Shown here: positions 47,009-59,000 of the stretch, one piece after another | Layout: each line of letters begins with the position of its first letter | Numbering within the stretch: the stretch's first letter is position 1 | Assembly (NCBI RefSeq): GCF_016545825.1 | Contig: NC_052613.1 | Location: 33,058,844-33,122,843 of the forward strand | Source of the DNA: Eucalyptus grandis | Lineage: Eukaryota; Streptophyta; Magnoliopsida; Myrtales; Myrtaceae | Direction of reading: 5' to 3' | Length of the DNA: 64,000 nucleotides | Notes under the pieces: generated by a model | Told to the model about the DNA's origin: nothing | The model's input: the letters and a program-made list of their open reading frames with translations, nothing else | Databases searched by the model: none | Translations under genes and position numbers: made by a program

Positions 47009-50000
47009 CTGCGGGAGGGAATCCGTTTAATTAGGCCACCAAAAGTCCAATGACTAAAATGTCCTTCGGTTTAGGGAAATAAGGAGAAACACAACTTTCA
47101 GGAAGTAGATGAGCAAGCATCGATGGCCATCATACGAGGGATGATTGTCATTAGTGGTGTGCCCAATTTTATTTTATTTTTGATTGATGTGGTGTGGCCA
47201 ATTCAATCACAATATATTTCGTAAATTTGGATAAAGAAAGTTATTAATCAATGATGCTTAGCTATTTCAATTGTAACTAATTAAATTCAAATGGAAAAAT
47301 TACATTTGCTTGTTTTAACAAATCAGGTTATTTTTATAGTTAGTGCATGTGTTCAATAGTAAGATGTTGTATTAATGTTGCACATTGTTTTCGAAGCTGC
47401 AATTCTCATATCTATTTTACTATAGATCATAAGTATCACATGGCTTCATTTTCGCGTAAATTTGAGAAGAATGCATTCAAACCAAACAAATGATTAGCAA
47501 AAAAATTAAAAAAGAAAAGAAAAGAGAAGAAAAGAAAAATTGAAATGACAGGACATTGGTGAAAAAGAAATAAAACAAGATAGAGATGATAGTTCAAAAT
47601 TTCGATGGAAAAAAGAGTAAATAATGAAGACAAGTTGTTCATTCTTACAAAAGCAAAGTGAAACATCATATGAGCAATGAAACAAATAAAAAGTACATAG
47701 CCCCAAATAAATTGATCTTTTTAGCGTTCCGTGTGGTTAAAAAGGAACTTAATTTCGTGTCGGTATATCATTGATATACCACTCAAATTAAGTTTGGTAA
47801 TTTTGGTTAAATGTTTGTAACTTGAAAAGCGTTGGTCAGCCATAGGAATAAACATTGGTAGGTTTTTAAGGTAGCTAGTGATCTTGAAAATATAAATATA
47901 TTTTAGTACCTTTTAAGATCTAATAAAAGTTGGTCAATGATTAAAATCAATTGGTATCTTAATTTGATGATTGTTGGTACATCAATTAGATTTTCATTTG
48001 TAATTTCAAAATAAAGTTAGTAATTTGAGAAGGGTTGGCTTGTCACGAGAGTAAACATTGGTTGATTATTAAAGTAGTTTGTAATTTTGAAAAAGTTGGT
48101 ATTATCCAACCTAACAAGATAATTTAAGGTGGAATTTAAGGTGGCAAGTAACTAAACTTAGTTTGTATTTTATAGAAAATGAATGTTTTGGAAAACATTT
48201 TCCTAAAAATAATTGCTTATGTCACTTGATAATAATTAATAAATGAAATTTCATTAATTAATTATAATTTATATCTAAATATTTTTGTAGATTATAAAAA
48301 TATTTTTCGTTCATTCATTTTTATAAACAATACAAGCCATCATTTTTCAAAAGTATTTTGCATAAATTCCATTTTTTGTGAAATGAATGAAGTCTTAATG
48401 TGACTAATATTGGTACACCAATCAAATTTGATTTGGTAACTTCAAATAAGGTTAGTAATTTCAAATATGTTGGTAAGCTAGAATAAAAGTTGGTAAATTA
48501 TTAAAGTAGTTGATGATTTGAAAGTAGAAAAAAGTTTGTCCTTTTTTAAGCCTATTGATGAGTTACTAACATGTGATCAAATAAGAAAATTATCCACAGT
48601 GCTTAACGATTACCAACCATTTTCAAGATGTTCGTGGATGGAAATTTGTTTTGTAACTAAGCTAGCAATATTCCAAGCGAACATAATACCATTTTTTAAA
48701 AAATAAAATAAAATTGGTGGACAAGGTTGGTCAAATTAAATTTAATAGGTAAATCTCAATCATCAGATACGAGTAGCTCATCAGAAGCATGGCTATCTAT
48801 GCAAGTCATTTTAATAAAAAGTGTTGTTCTTCGAAGTAAAAACTGGGATTAATAGATTTATATACCAAAGAATATGAGCTAGAAATAGTTAACTACAAAT
48901 AATTTTTAAGTTTTTAAGCAATTCACAGGTGTGGTTAGGCGAGTATCAACAAGCATGAAATGTTTGACAATGTCAATTTCCTAGAGAAAATAACAATGCA
49001 CCAAGAACTATGCACATAAACCAACGAAGACAATAGCAAAGAGTTAGAATCTTTGATAAGGGCAGTACCTTTTCAAAAGAAAAGAGCGCAGATTGGTTCT
49101 TGCTGGTAGTTGTACCTTGGCAGCCTTGAAATTCACAAGCAAATAAGAACGACCTCATCTTGCCACAATGTCTTACTCGCAATTGCTTCAAGAGTGGCCA
49201 TGCTAGAGTATGACTATTTTGGTAGAAGCTCCCTAGTTTCGGCAACTCAAGTAATTTTAGGTTGGTTAATTGCGGAAAGAAGAGATCACTTGCACTCATC
49301 CCCACTCCGTCTTTCTCCGCAATAATTTCCTCCACCCCACTATCCATTACTAAAAGTTCTTTGAATTGTGTCATATTTTTTGCCACTGAGCTTGGAAATA
49401 AACTTTTGAGACTCTCACACTTGACAACCTCCATGTGTTGCAAGTGTCCAAAGGTAAAACCTCCTCGAGGAAGTTCATTCCACACATGTTTCATTTTTGG
49501 GAGCCTCGTCAAAACTATTTCTCCCAATTGAAAAGAATTCATAGAACAAGCTTCGCTAAATTCAAACTCTTGGACTTGAAATGCTACTTCTAAGGATCCA
49601 CAATCGGTCACAGTTATCTTCTCTAGGTTTTGAAATCTCATGAGCATATTATAAGATGAAAATATGGATAAAAGTTTCTCACAATGCTCCACTACTAGTG
49701 TTTTGAGTTTGCCAAAGGCGTTTGAATCAAGATCATCAAGCCATATCTTCTCCATGTTATCCATGTGCAAGATCTTCATCGACTCCATAGCAGGAAACTC
49801 AACCTGTTATTTTTAATTTAATTAATTAGAGTCGATTCTCTATTCCTTCAAAAAAGAGAATACTTTGATTTCAAGAACAAAGAAAATCACAGGATGGATA
49901 TTATCAAAAAAATAGAAAGAAAAGAAGACTAGACATACGTTATTTCTTTTTAGCAGATGCCACCCCCTAAAATTCATTCATTTGTCTATAATCTTAAAGT

Positions 50001-53000
50001 AGAAAGCATAAATTTTTCTAATATATATTAGAATCTTGGATTCTTGTTCCATACGCGTTCCAACTTGGGTAAGCCACTCAAGGTAATCTAGTCAATTGCG
50101 ATAGAATCTTGACATCCCCACTAGTCATCAATTCTTCAAGGCCAAATACTACCCGTATTAACTGACATCTTTCAACCGTTATAGCTTCCAAGTTCTGCAG
50201 CCTTATTAGCTGCAAGGGGTGAATAACACCACATGATCTCATAACAATGCTATTAACTAGAAAGTATGCATACGAGTTGCTTGTGAAATAATAACAGAAG
50301 AAATAATCTCGAATAGTAAATCTAAAATAATGGAAGATAAAGCGGAGTAGTGATTTTGAATTTTCCCTTATCCTTCTATAAAATTATCTACTTTACACTT
50401 ACTTATCATTTATCTATTGTGTTTTTGGACTTTATTATACATATATTATTGAGGATCAATTATTGAGGTTATTGAATTTACCCTCACATTTTGTGCAATC
50501 TGCCTAAATTTTAGAAATTCATGGCATAGGCTCAATTGATTTTTCGATGTGGTCTGATATAATATCTCAATTGACAGTGTAAAAAATCTTAATGATTCTC
50601 TCCTAAATAGTTATGAACTAAATTGATAAACTTAAAAATAAAAGTACACTTAGTTTATTTGTAGGTGTAAATTGAGCCTGGCATTTTTTCCGAACTGTTC
50701 CAAAAAAGAGAGTATCTCTTATCGAGTGAGTAAAAGTAAAAAGTAGTTATAAATTTAATAGAGAAATACTAAAGTAGTCTTAAGATTTTAATGTCCCCAT
50801 GCATAGCACTATAGGCGGAATAGATGCCGCATCGACGAAATGTTAGAAAAACGGTTCATCTCCATAAGACCCATTGGTGGCCATAACATCCATGAATTAT
50901 ACATAACAGCGCCGTATGGTCATCAAGGTCAATTTCAGCAAAGGATTTAGTTTTAAAATATGAGGACCCAAGATACACTTCCTCGTCATAAAAAAAGTTA
51001 GTTTCTGTAGAAAGTAAAAAGTTTTGGTCATGTAGCCAAGAAAAAGAATTGCTTCATTTGATAATGATTTCAGTCCAGCGTCAGGCTTTTGTGGTTTGGG
51101 TCACTTGATAAACATAATTTAAAAAAATAGGTAGCAAAGGGGTTCCAGTTTTTTTATTTTATACTAACAGAATAGTAATAAAATTTGTTAATTCCAAACA
51201 ATAGTGAACAAATTAATGCTAGATGTGTTTCTCGTTAATACTTTCAAGCAACATTTATTACAGAAAAAAGAAATTTAAACACGTGCCGCACATAAATTCT
51301 ACCAGGAATATTATAAAAGGTGTAAGAATGAAGATTTGTGGTAGATTTGATCCCTACAAAAGGTCCATAGTTCACATAAATCAGAACAAAAAATTTAATT
51401 ATTCCACTAACATCTCATTTTAACAAGCGTAAAAAAGCATATTTGCCTATCTAACATTATATTGAATTTTCATTTCGTTGTCACATAATAGTTCCATCAA
51501 CTCACATATAAGACTATAGAAAATTTTATATGATGGAACTTTGTGTAGAACCACATTTCCACTGAGGTCCATTCACCTACCCCAGATTTTTACAATTATT
51601 GGAAAGAAAAAAAACAGCAACTTAATCGTCTCAATTACCCTAGCATTAATGTACTTAAGACGAAAGTTGCAAAATAATTTTCTGTAATCAATTGATCTGG
51701 ATGTTATTTCACAGAGTCACTGAGTTACATGCACCGAAATTTTTTTAAGTTATGTTTTTTCGCTTTAATCAAGCGGATAAGATAGAATCCTACAATTTTC
51801 CATAATTACTAAATGAAGGTCATACAAACTATATAGGTCATAAATACTTTCCTGATGTTACGATTATATCCATAACTGTATGTGTATATACTTTACCATA
51901 AAGCAATGATAAACTTTTAGATTATTTGAAAAATGAATGCATCGTATGTGCTTCTTTAATTATGTTGATAACATAACACATATAGATGTTTTATGCATTC
52001 ACATCTCACGTAGCAATTACATTTTGAAAAATTAAATCAGTATTTTGTCTTAATCAAAAAAATATATTTATATGTGCCATTAGACTCCTCTATAATACCC
52101 ATGCATAAAATTCCATTTCCTATACAATGCAAAACGTATCACATTAGTACTCACCCATATATCAAAAGCAAATTGAGATAACTCTAAAGTCAATATTTCA
52201 ATGTGTTTATAAATTAAATTTTTAAGTATTCACATTTGATTAAAATCAACACTTTTTAACACAAAATACTAAGCGATCCAATTGTTGCTAATTTTTTTTT
52301 TTCGTATAGTTAATAAATGCATGTTACTTTGTCAAATTACACGAAATGCCTTACATTGTACTCTTATTTTTCTTCTGGTAAGGAACTCTTGTTTTAATTA
52401 CCTATGATATCGGCTAAGATACTAATTTTCTTTAGTCTTGAGGATGAATTCATTGACTAATGAGTTTGCCTATTGGGTGTTTCTTCTTCCTCGCCTAATT
52501 TAAAATCTCTCTCTCAAATTTCCTTCGGATTTTATGATTCTAAACCAACCTTGCTATGCAATTTCATTCTATATTATCAGTTGTTAACATATATATCATA
52601 CACCTAGTAAAAAGCTCCTCAAATTTTAGAATCAATGTCAGTGCAGTTGAGTTATTTACATATAATGCATGTAGTGAAAAAAATATTGACTCGTGTGGAG
52701 CGACAATGCTTAGTTCCTTTAATTAGCATTTGATTAAGCAGACTAGGTTTGACACGAAAGTTAAAAATATTATGTCAACTACTTGCAGTTTTAGTCATAA
52801 TCAAGATATAAATGTGCATTAGAAGTATTAACCTTATATTTGAAATGCAGTCAAGAGTTTTAAATATTTTTGAAGAAGCATAATCAAGTTCTTTTAGTAC
52901 ATGATAACTTAGATTGCCTATGCAGCAACCTCAAATTGCATTTGTTTGTTTTAATTTATTACTTAATTACAACAACCGAAAGGTCTGGGACTTAGATTGC

Positions 53001-56000
53001 ACTTTTTGATAAAGGTTTAAGAGTTCATTACACCAACTAAAAAATTTATGATTTGATTGTATTTCATAAATACGTTTTAGGACTTGTGGAAAGATTTTTT
53101 CCATCTCAATATTTACAATTAACTTTAGGAATAGTGACAAAATGGCTCTTAAAACTTATTCCGATTTGGCATGTTTAAGAACTAAAACTTTTTTTTTCCT
53201 TTATTGGTAAAACTTTTTTTTATTAAATTTTCCTTTTTTTTAATTGTAAAATGTGGTGTGAATATTGTGATGCCACTTTAAAAAAGGCGACCAAAAATTT
53301 AAAAACTACATATAAGAAAACAAGGCAGGAGAGAGGGAGGGTTCGCACTATTTAGGGCTGCAACCGTACCCAGGGTCATGGCTAGGGTGCTTGGTACCCT
53401 CGCTAGGTCACCAACAGTTGCCAAACTTGGCTCCTCACCACCACGTGAGTGAGCACACTTGCCCTCACCCAAATTGCCAAGGGCGATAACAAGCCATTGC
53501 TTGCTCACGATGAGCGCTAGCCCTTGTCGGCAGGAAGGGAAGCAGTAGTGGCACTCCAAATGCAGCCCTTCCCCACTTGACTAGTGATCTCTTGTAGGAC
53601 TTTCTTTTATTTCCAGTTTCATATTACTACTGATTTTTTTTTCATAATTTTTACTCTTTTTTAATTTTTCAATTTTTCAATGTGGCAATGGTGAAACAGC
53701 TCCCTTTATGCTTGAGGAAGCTCCATCACCGCGTCAAAGCCCATGCAGGACTAAAAATATGATAAAAATGCAGAATTTCTCTACAAAAAAGGGACAAACT
53801 TAACAAGTCTTGAAATGCATCAATTGTGCAAATTTTAGAACTTAAGTGTTGAACCAACACAAGTTTTAGAACTCGTAGCATCAAAGTAGACATCTTTGGC
53901 GTTGTCTAGCTTAGCCTCTCATTGATATTTGTGCTTCAGCTACAATTTAGTTTAACACTTGAAAATGAAAGAAAAACGTATTAAGTTTTTGAAGTTTATG
54001 AAAAAGTTTTGATATACATTTCAACATTTTTATATTAAAGAAGTAGCTTTGAGATGTTTCTTATTTGAGGTCAAAGATTTGTAAATGAAAATGATAAGTT
54101 ATCATAAGTGACCACTTATACTCTTAGCTCAAATCATCAAGACAACAAACTAGATATGCCATTAGAGAAGAACGAGTGCAAACCTTTCGACGAGTAAAAG
54201 CGGTTGATATGTTGGACCGTTACCCTCTAAACCGGCATCTCCTAGAATCACTTTCACAGCTTTACAATCTTCAATGGTAAACTCTTTCAAAGAGGGCCAC
54301 TCTGAAATATGCTTCCCTTGGCAAAAACTTCTAAGTTTTGGCATGATGTGAAGATACAAAGTGACAAGTTGAGGAATTACAATTTTGTCAATTGCTTCTT
54401 CCGATTTCTGATCTTCTTTGGTGACAATGTACTCCATCTCTCCACAACCACTGAGACCCAGATATTGGAGTTGTCCTAGACTTTTTGCCATAGACATTGT
54501 AAAAAGGTTTCTCAAACTAGGGCACTCCTCAACTGTCAAGGACTCCATATAGTGAAGCAGCCTCTCTGACATGAATGAAGGAATCACATTCACTAGGTTG
54601 TGACACTGCTTCACCTGGAGGGTCTTTAGACAGCAAAAGGACTCCATAAGGATTTTACTGTTCCATAGTTCTTTTTGTTGAACTCCCTTGATGTGTAGCT
54701 CTTCTAACTTTGGAAATGCAAGCTACAAATGTAAAGAGATAAACCGAAAATACCCAAAATAACTTAGAGCCAAAGCATAAAAAAGCAAAGAAATATAACA
54801 AATCAGATAAACTAGGATATGATACCTTCTCATCAAATAGAGGATATAACCCATCACCAGCACAATTCTCTAAACTAAAACAAATCAAACTCTTAAGGTC
54901 ACCAAGCTTGAGTTTGGCTAAATGACGGAACTCAAATGTCTCTGCAGTTTTCCCTTTTCCTTCTTCCATCACAATGATGCCTCGTAGATTATTGCAACAG
55001 GAAATATCAAGCACTGCAAGTTCATGAAGAGTTTTGGCTGTGGTACTTGAGAAGAGATATGACAAACTAGGACAACTTCTTACATTCAATTCCATCAGGC
55101 TAGGAAATGTCAAGGTTACTTCGCAGTCACCCTTCAAAATGTCTGTCAACCTTGGTAGATTCAACAGCTTCATTTTTTTTAATGCAGAGAGTTCCAATGG
55201 CTTTTGCCTTTCCTCAGAGCTAAGGCTTACCGGTTCAAATAATGCTTCCAAGGAGGGACATCCAACCACCTCAATTTTACTCAAGCTTTGCAACATGTCC
55301 ATTGAATTTGATGGAAAAACATGTGAGAAATTTTCACAAAGTTCAACAGTGAGGGAAGCAAGTTTGCAGAAGGACTGTCCGTGGAGTTGATTGTGCCATA
55401 TCCTCTTTAGTTGGCACATGGACGAAAGCTTCAATTCCTCCAAACTTGGAAAAAGAACCTGTGTACAAACCTTGTATATGTTCAATAACTGAAATATTTG
55501 GTACAGAATTTATTATGCTTAAAATTTAGGGGCATCTTTGGAAATGGACAACATCATGAGTTAGTTCTTGCACCGTGAATTGCTAAACTTTATCAGTTTA
55601 TAAGAAATTGCTTCACTGACCAGAACTAGAAGAATGCTGAATAAAAAAAAAAGGCTATAGATGCTAACTTACCCTTTCAATGTCAATGTCAGCAATGGGT
55701 TTAATTCTACCTATATTAGAACCTAAGATACCCCTTTCTCGTCATAAAAATATTAATTTATTGGAGAGCTAGTCATGTAGCCAAGAAAATGGTGTTACTT
55801 CATTTAATAAATGATTTTAGCCAAGCATTATGCTTTTGCAGTTTGGCTCACATTATAAACATAATTTTAAGATAATTTAAAAAAGGTTTCCCAAATTTTT
55901 ATTCTACACTAGCATAATAGTATCCAAGCAATAATGAACAAATGAATACTAGATGTATTTCTAACAAATGCTTTCATGAATATTTTATTACAAAAAAAAA

Positions 56001-59000
56001 AAATTGAACATGTGCAGCGCACATTGATTTTATTAGTAATATTAGAAAAGGGGTTAGAATATACTTTTGCAATAGATTTGATCACAACGGAAGGTCAATG
56101 TTACAATCTGGGGTAAGGAAAAGAAATTGGCCTATTGAATATTATATTAGATTTTTCATTTCGTAGTCACATAATAGTCCATCAATTAACATATAAGAGC
56201 ATAAAAAGATTTATATAATGGAAGTTTGTTTAGATCCACATTTCCACAAAAGGTAAAATTGAGGATAATTCTAAAATCAATACTTTAATGTGTTTATAAT
56301 TTAAAATCTAAATTATCAAATTTGAGTAAACTTAATACAGTTTAACACAAAACACTAAACGATACAAATTTTACTAATAAACTTCGTCGTTTGGTTGATA
56401 AATGCATATTACTTTGTTAAAACTATACAAAATCTCTTAATTTGAATTCATGTTAGACGTAGCTCTTCTAATTTGGAAAACACAACCTATAGAAGCATCA
56501 CCTGGCTAAAGTCACAATGACTGGCATTGAAGTAAAGTGGATGATGTATCCAGAGCATCACAAAGAAGAAAGCAAATCACATGAGCAAAGATACAACTAA
56601 GATAAAGGAAAGAGGAAAACCTTCTTGTAAAATAAAGAATGTGAACTTTCATCAAAACCGGCAGATCCCTCATTTATCATCTCCACTCTTGGCATCTACG
56701 CACTTTAGATTGAAGAAAAATGCGGCTCTAAACAAATTGGCTATTGAATATTATATTTAGTTTTTCATTTCGGAGTCACATAATAATCCATCAATTAACA
56801 TATAAGAGTCTCCACTTAATATGTAGTCCATGAAGTAGTTGACTATATGGATAAGCAATAGAAACCCCTGTCTACTGTCCACTCCCTTATAAGAGAATTT
56901 CCTCCCTGTCCTTACGTCTTCCCCTTCATTCCTAAGTAGCTAACGAACAAGCGGCGGAATGTACAGAAAGCGCAAGGATCTTAGAGAAGACAGTGAGTGT
57001 GATCAAGATAGTTTTAAAAAGTGCTTTTATCATAGGATATAGCCAGCCGTGCCCTTTTAGTCTCTATGCCCTTTACTAGAGGTTTAGTTGTCTTGTGCCA
57101 GTGCGTCAAGCTAAGGTTTCCAAGCAGAGGTAGGAAGGAGTGCCATATGTTTAATCGGAACAATCGGAGAAGGTCTTCTGTCTGTTTGATACTATTAGTC
57201 ACTGGTGACTTGAACTTGAGGATCACAACTATTTGCTTATCTGGTGGATGCGCGTCTTGGGCTAACTAGAAATATCGTAAGAGAATAAAAAGAATCTCCC
57301 TACGGATATCACCCTTAAAAAGGTCATTATATAACGGGAGTTTGTTTAGAGCCACATTTCCACAAAAGATAAAATTGAGGATAATTCCAAAAATCAATAC
57401 TTTAATGTGTTTATAATTTAAAATCTAAATGATCAAATTTGGGTAAACTTAATACCTTTTAACACAAAAGACTAAACGATACAAGTGTTACTAATAAATT
57501 TCGTCGTTTGGTTGATAAATGCATATTACTTTGTTAAAACTATACAAAATCTCTTGATTGAATTCACGTTAGATGTAGCTCTTCTAATTTAGGAATACAA
57601 CCTACAGAGGCATCACTTGGCTAAAGTCACAATGACTGGCATTGAAGCAAAGTTGCTTTTTTATCTAGAGCAATACAAAGAAGAAAGCAAATCACATGAA
57701 TGACGATACAGCTGAGATAAAGGAAAGAGGAAAACCTTCTCGTCAAATAAAGAAGGTGGACTTTCATCAGAGCCAGCAGTTCCCTCATTCGTCGTCTCTA
57801 CTCTTGGCATTGGCAGCCTCAGTATGAATGCCTTGAGTTCAGTGCACTCCAAAATTGAGAGATTTGTGAGGGAGGTAAACTCAAATGCACAACTTCCTAA
57901 GCTGAAACTAATCAAGCTCTTAAGGGAACAAAGCTTCAATGTTTGTAAACGAGAGAACTTCATTGCCTTCAAATTTCGCTCTTCACTTTCTTCCATGGCA
58001 ACTACTTTCTGCATTTTATTGCAATCAGAAACATCTAGCATCTCAAGTTTAACAAGAGTCCTGGATGTATCATATGTGAAGAGATATCTCAGACTGTGGC
58101 AGTTGCGCAAGCTAACGGTAGTCAGACTAGGAAGACTCAAAGTTGCTTCGGAGCTACTTGTCACTAACGCATCCAGCCTCGGCAGATCCCACAACTTCAT
58201 TTTTTTTAAGTTTCGGAAGACCAAACTTTTTGGCATTTTCTTAGTATTGACAGCAACATGTTCGATTAATGACTCCAAAGAGGTACAGTTGACCACCTCA
58301 ATCATTTCCAGGCTCTTGAACACCTCTATTTTATTTGATGGAAAAATATGAGACAAATTTTCACAATCTCGGATTGTGATGGATGCTAGTTCGCAGAATG
58401 ATTCCTTAGAAAGTTCATTGTGCCATATCTTCATCAACCCACACGACACGACGGTCAACTCCTCCAAGCTGGGAAAAAGAATCTGCTTGCAACGACCATA
58501 TGTTAGTTTCTCGACCAAGAACTCCTAATAATCCTGAATTGGATGAAGTTGGTTTACTCATGATATGTGCTCTATAATATATTTTCATGAATGAAGTTGG
58601 TTACTCGAGATTACCATCATCATAGAAAAATGACAAATGCATGCAGTAGCAAGAGGCTTTAAAGGACATGCAGACAGAGTTTTCAACTGCTTCATCGGCG
58701 ATAAGACTACAATTAGCAAGAATAGTTTCTACGATAAACATATAATAGAAAATTCCAGAGATAGTTACGTACATTTTGATCGAAGAGTATAGACAAGGAC
58801 ATACTAGAGTTGACACCACCGAGTGCTTGTTGTAAACCTGTATTAGTTGCTATCGTCTGTTGCTTTCCTTGGAATGAAGAGAATGTCATCATCTTGGGGC
58901 ATCCAGATATCCTCAATCTTGTTAAGGTTGGACAGTGAATACGGTGTGTCCCATGAGAGAATGTTCTAAGATTTGGCAATTCCTCAAGAGATAAGGAGGA

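Larger units (their letters stand above)
49804..54183 (-). other. NLR intron 5 (4.4 kb) with relic exon and transposon
   Basis: Contains the relic of exon 2 (50037-50213), followed by a 2-kb copy of the intron-1 sequence (50213-52380), and a degenerate inverted-repeat element (about 53143-53880). No intact exon. Confidence 0.7.
55459..57735 (-). other. NLR intron 3, containing repeat copies, relic exons and a foreign-looking block
   Basis: 55680-56450 and 57330-57560 are copies of the intron-1 repeat. 56400-56700 repeats 57520-57810, including the end of exon 3. 56810-57325 interrupts this colinearity and differs in composition. No intact exon is seen. Confidence 0.7.

Noticed and set aside
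57824..58351. 175-residue plus-strand frame opposite an NLR exon
   Set aside because: Antisense shadow of the LRR exon; no motif of its own. The same holds for 55034-55390, 59020-59343 and 49262-49531.
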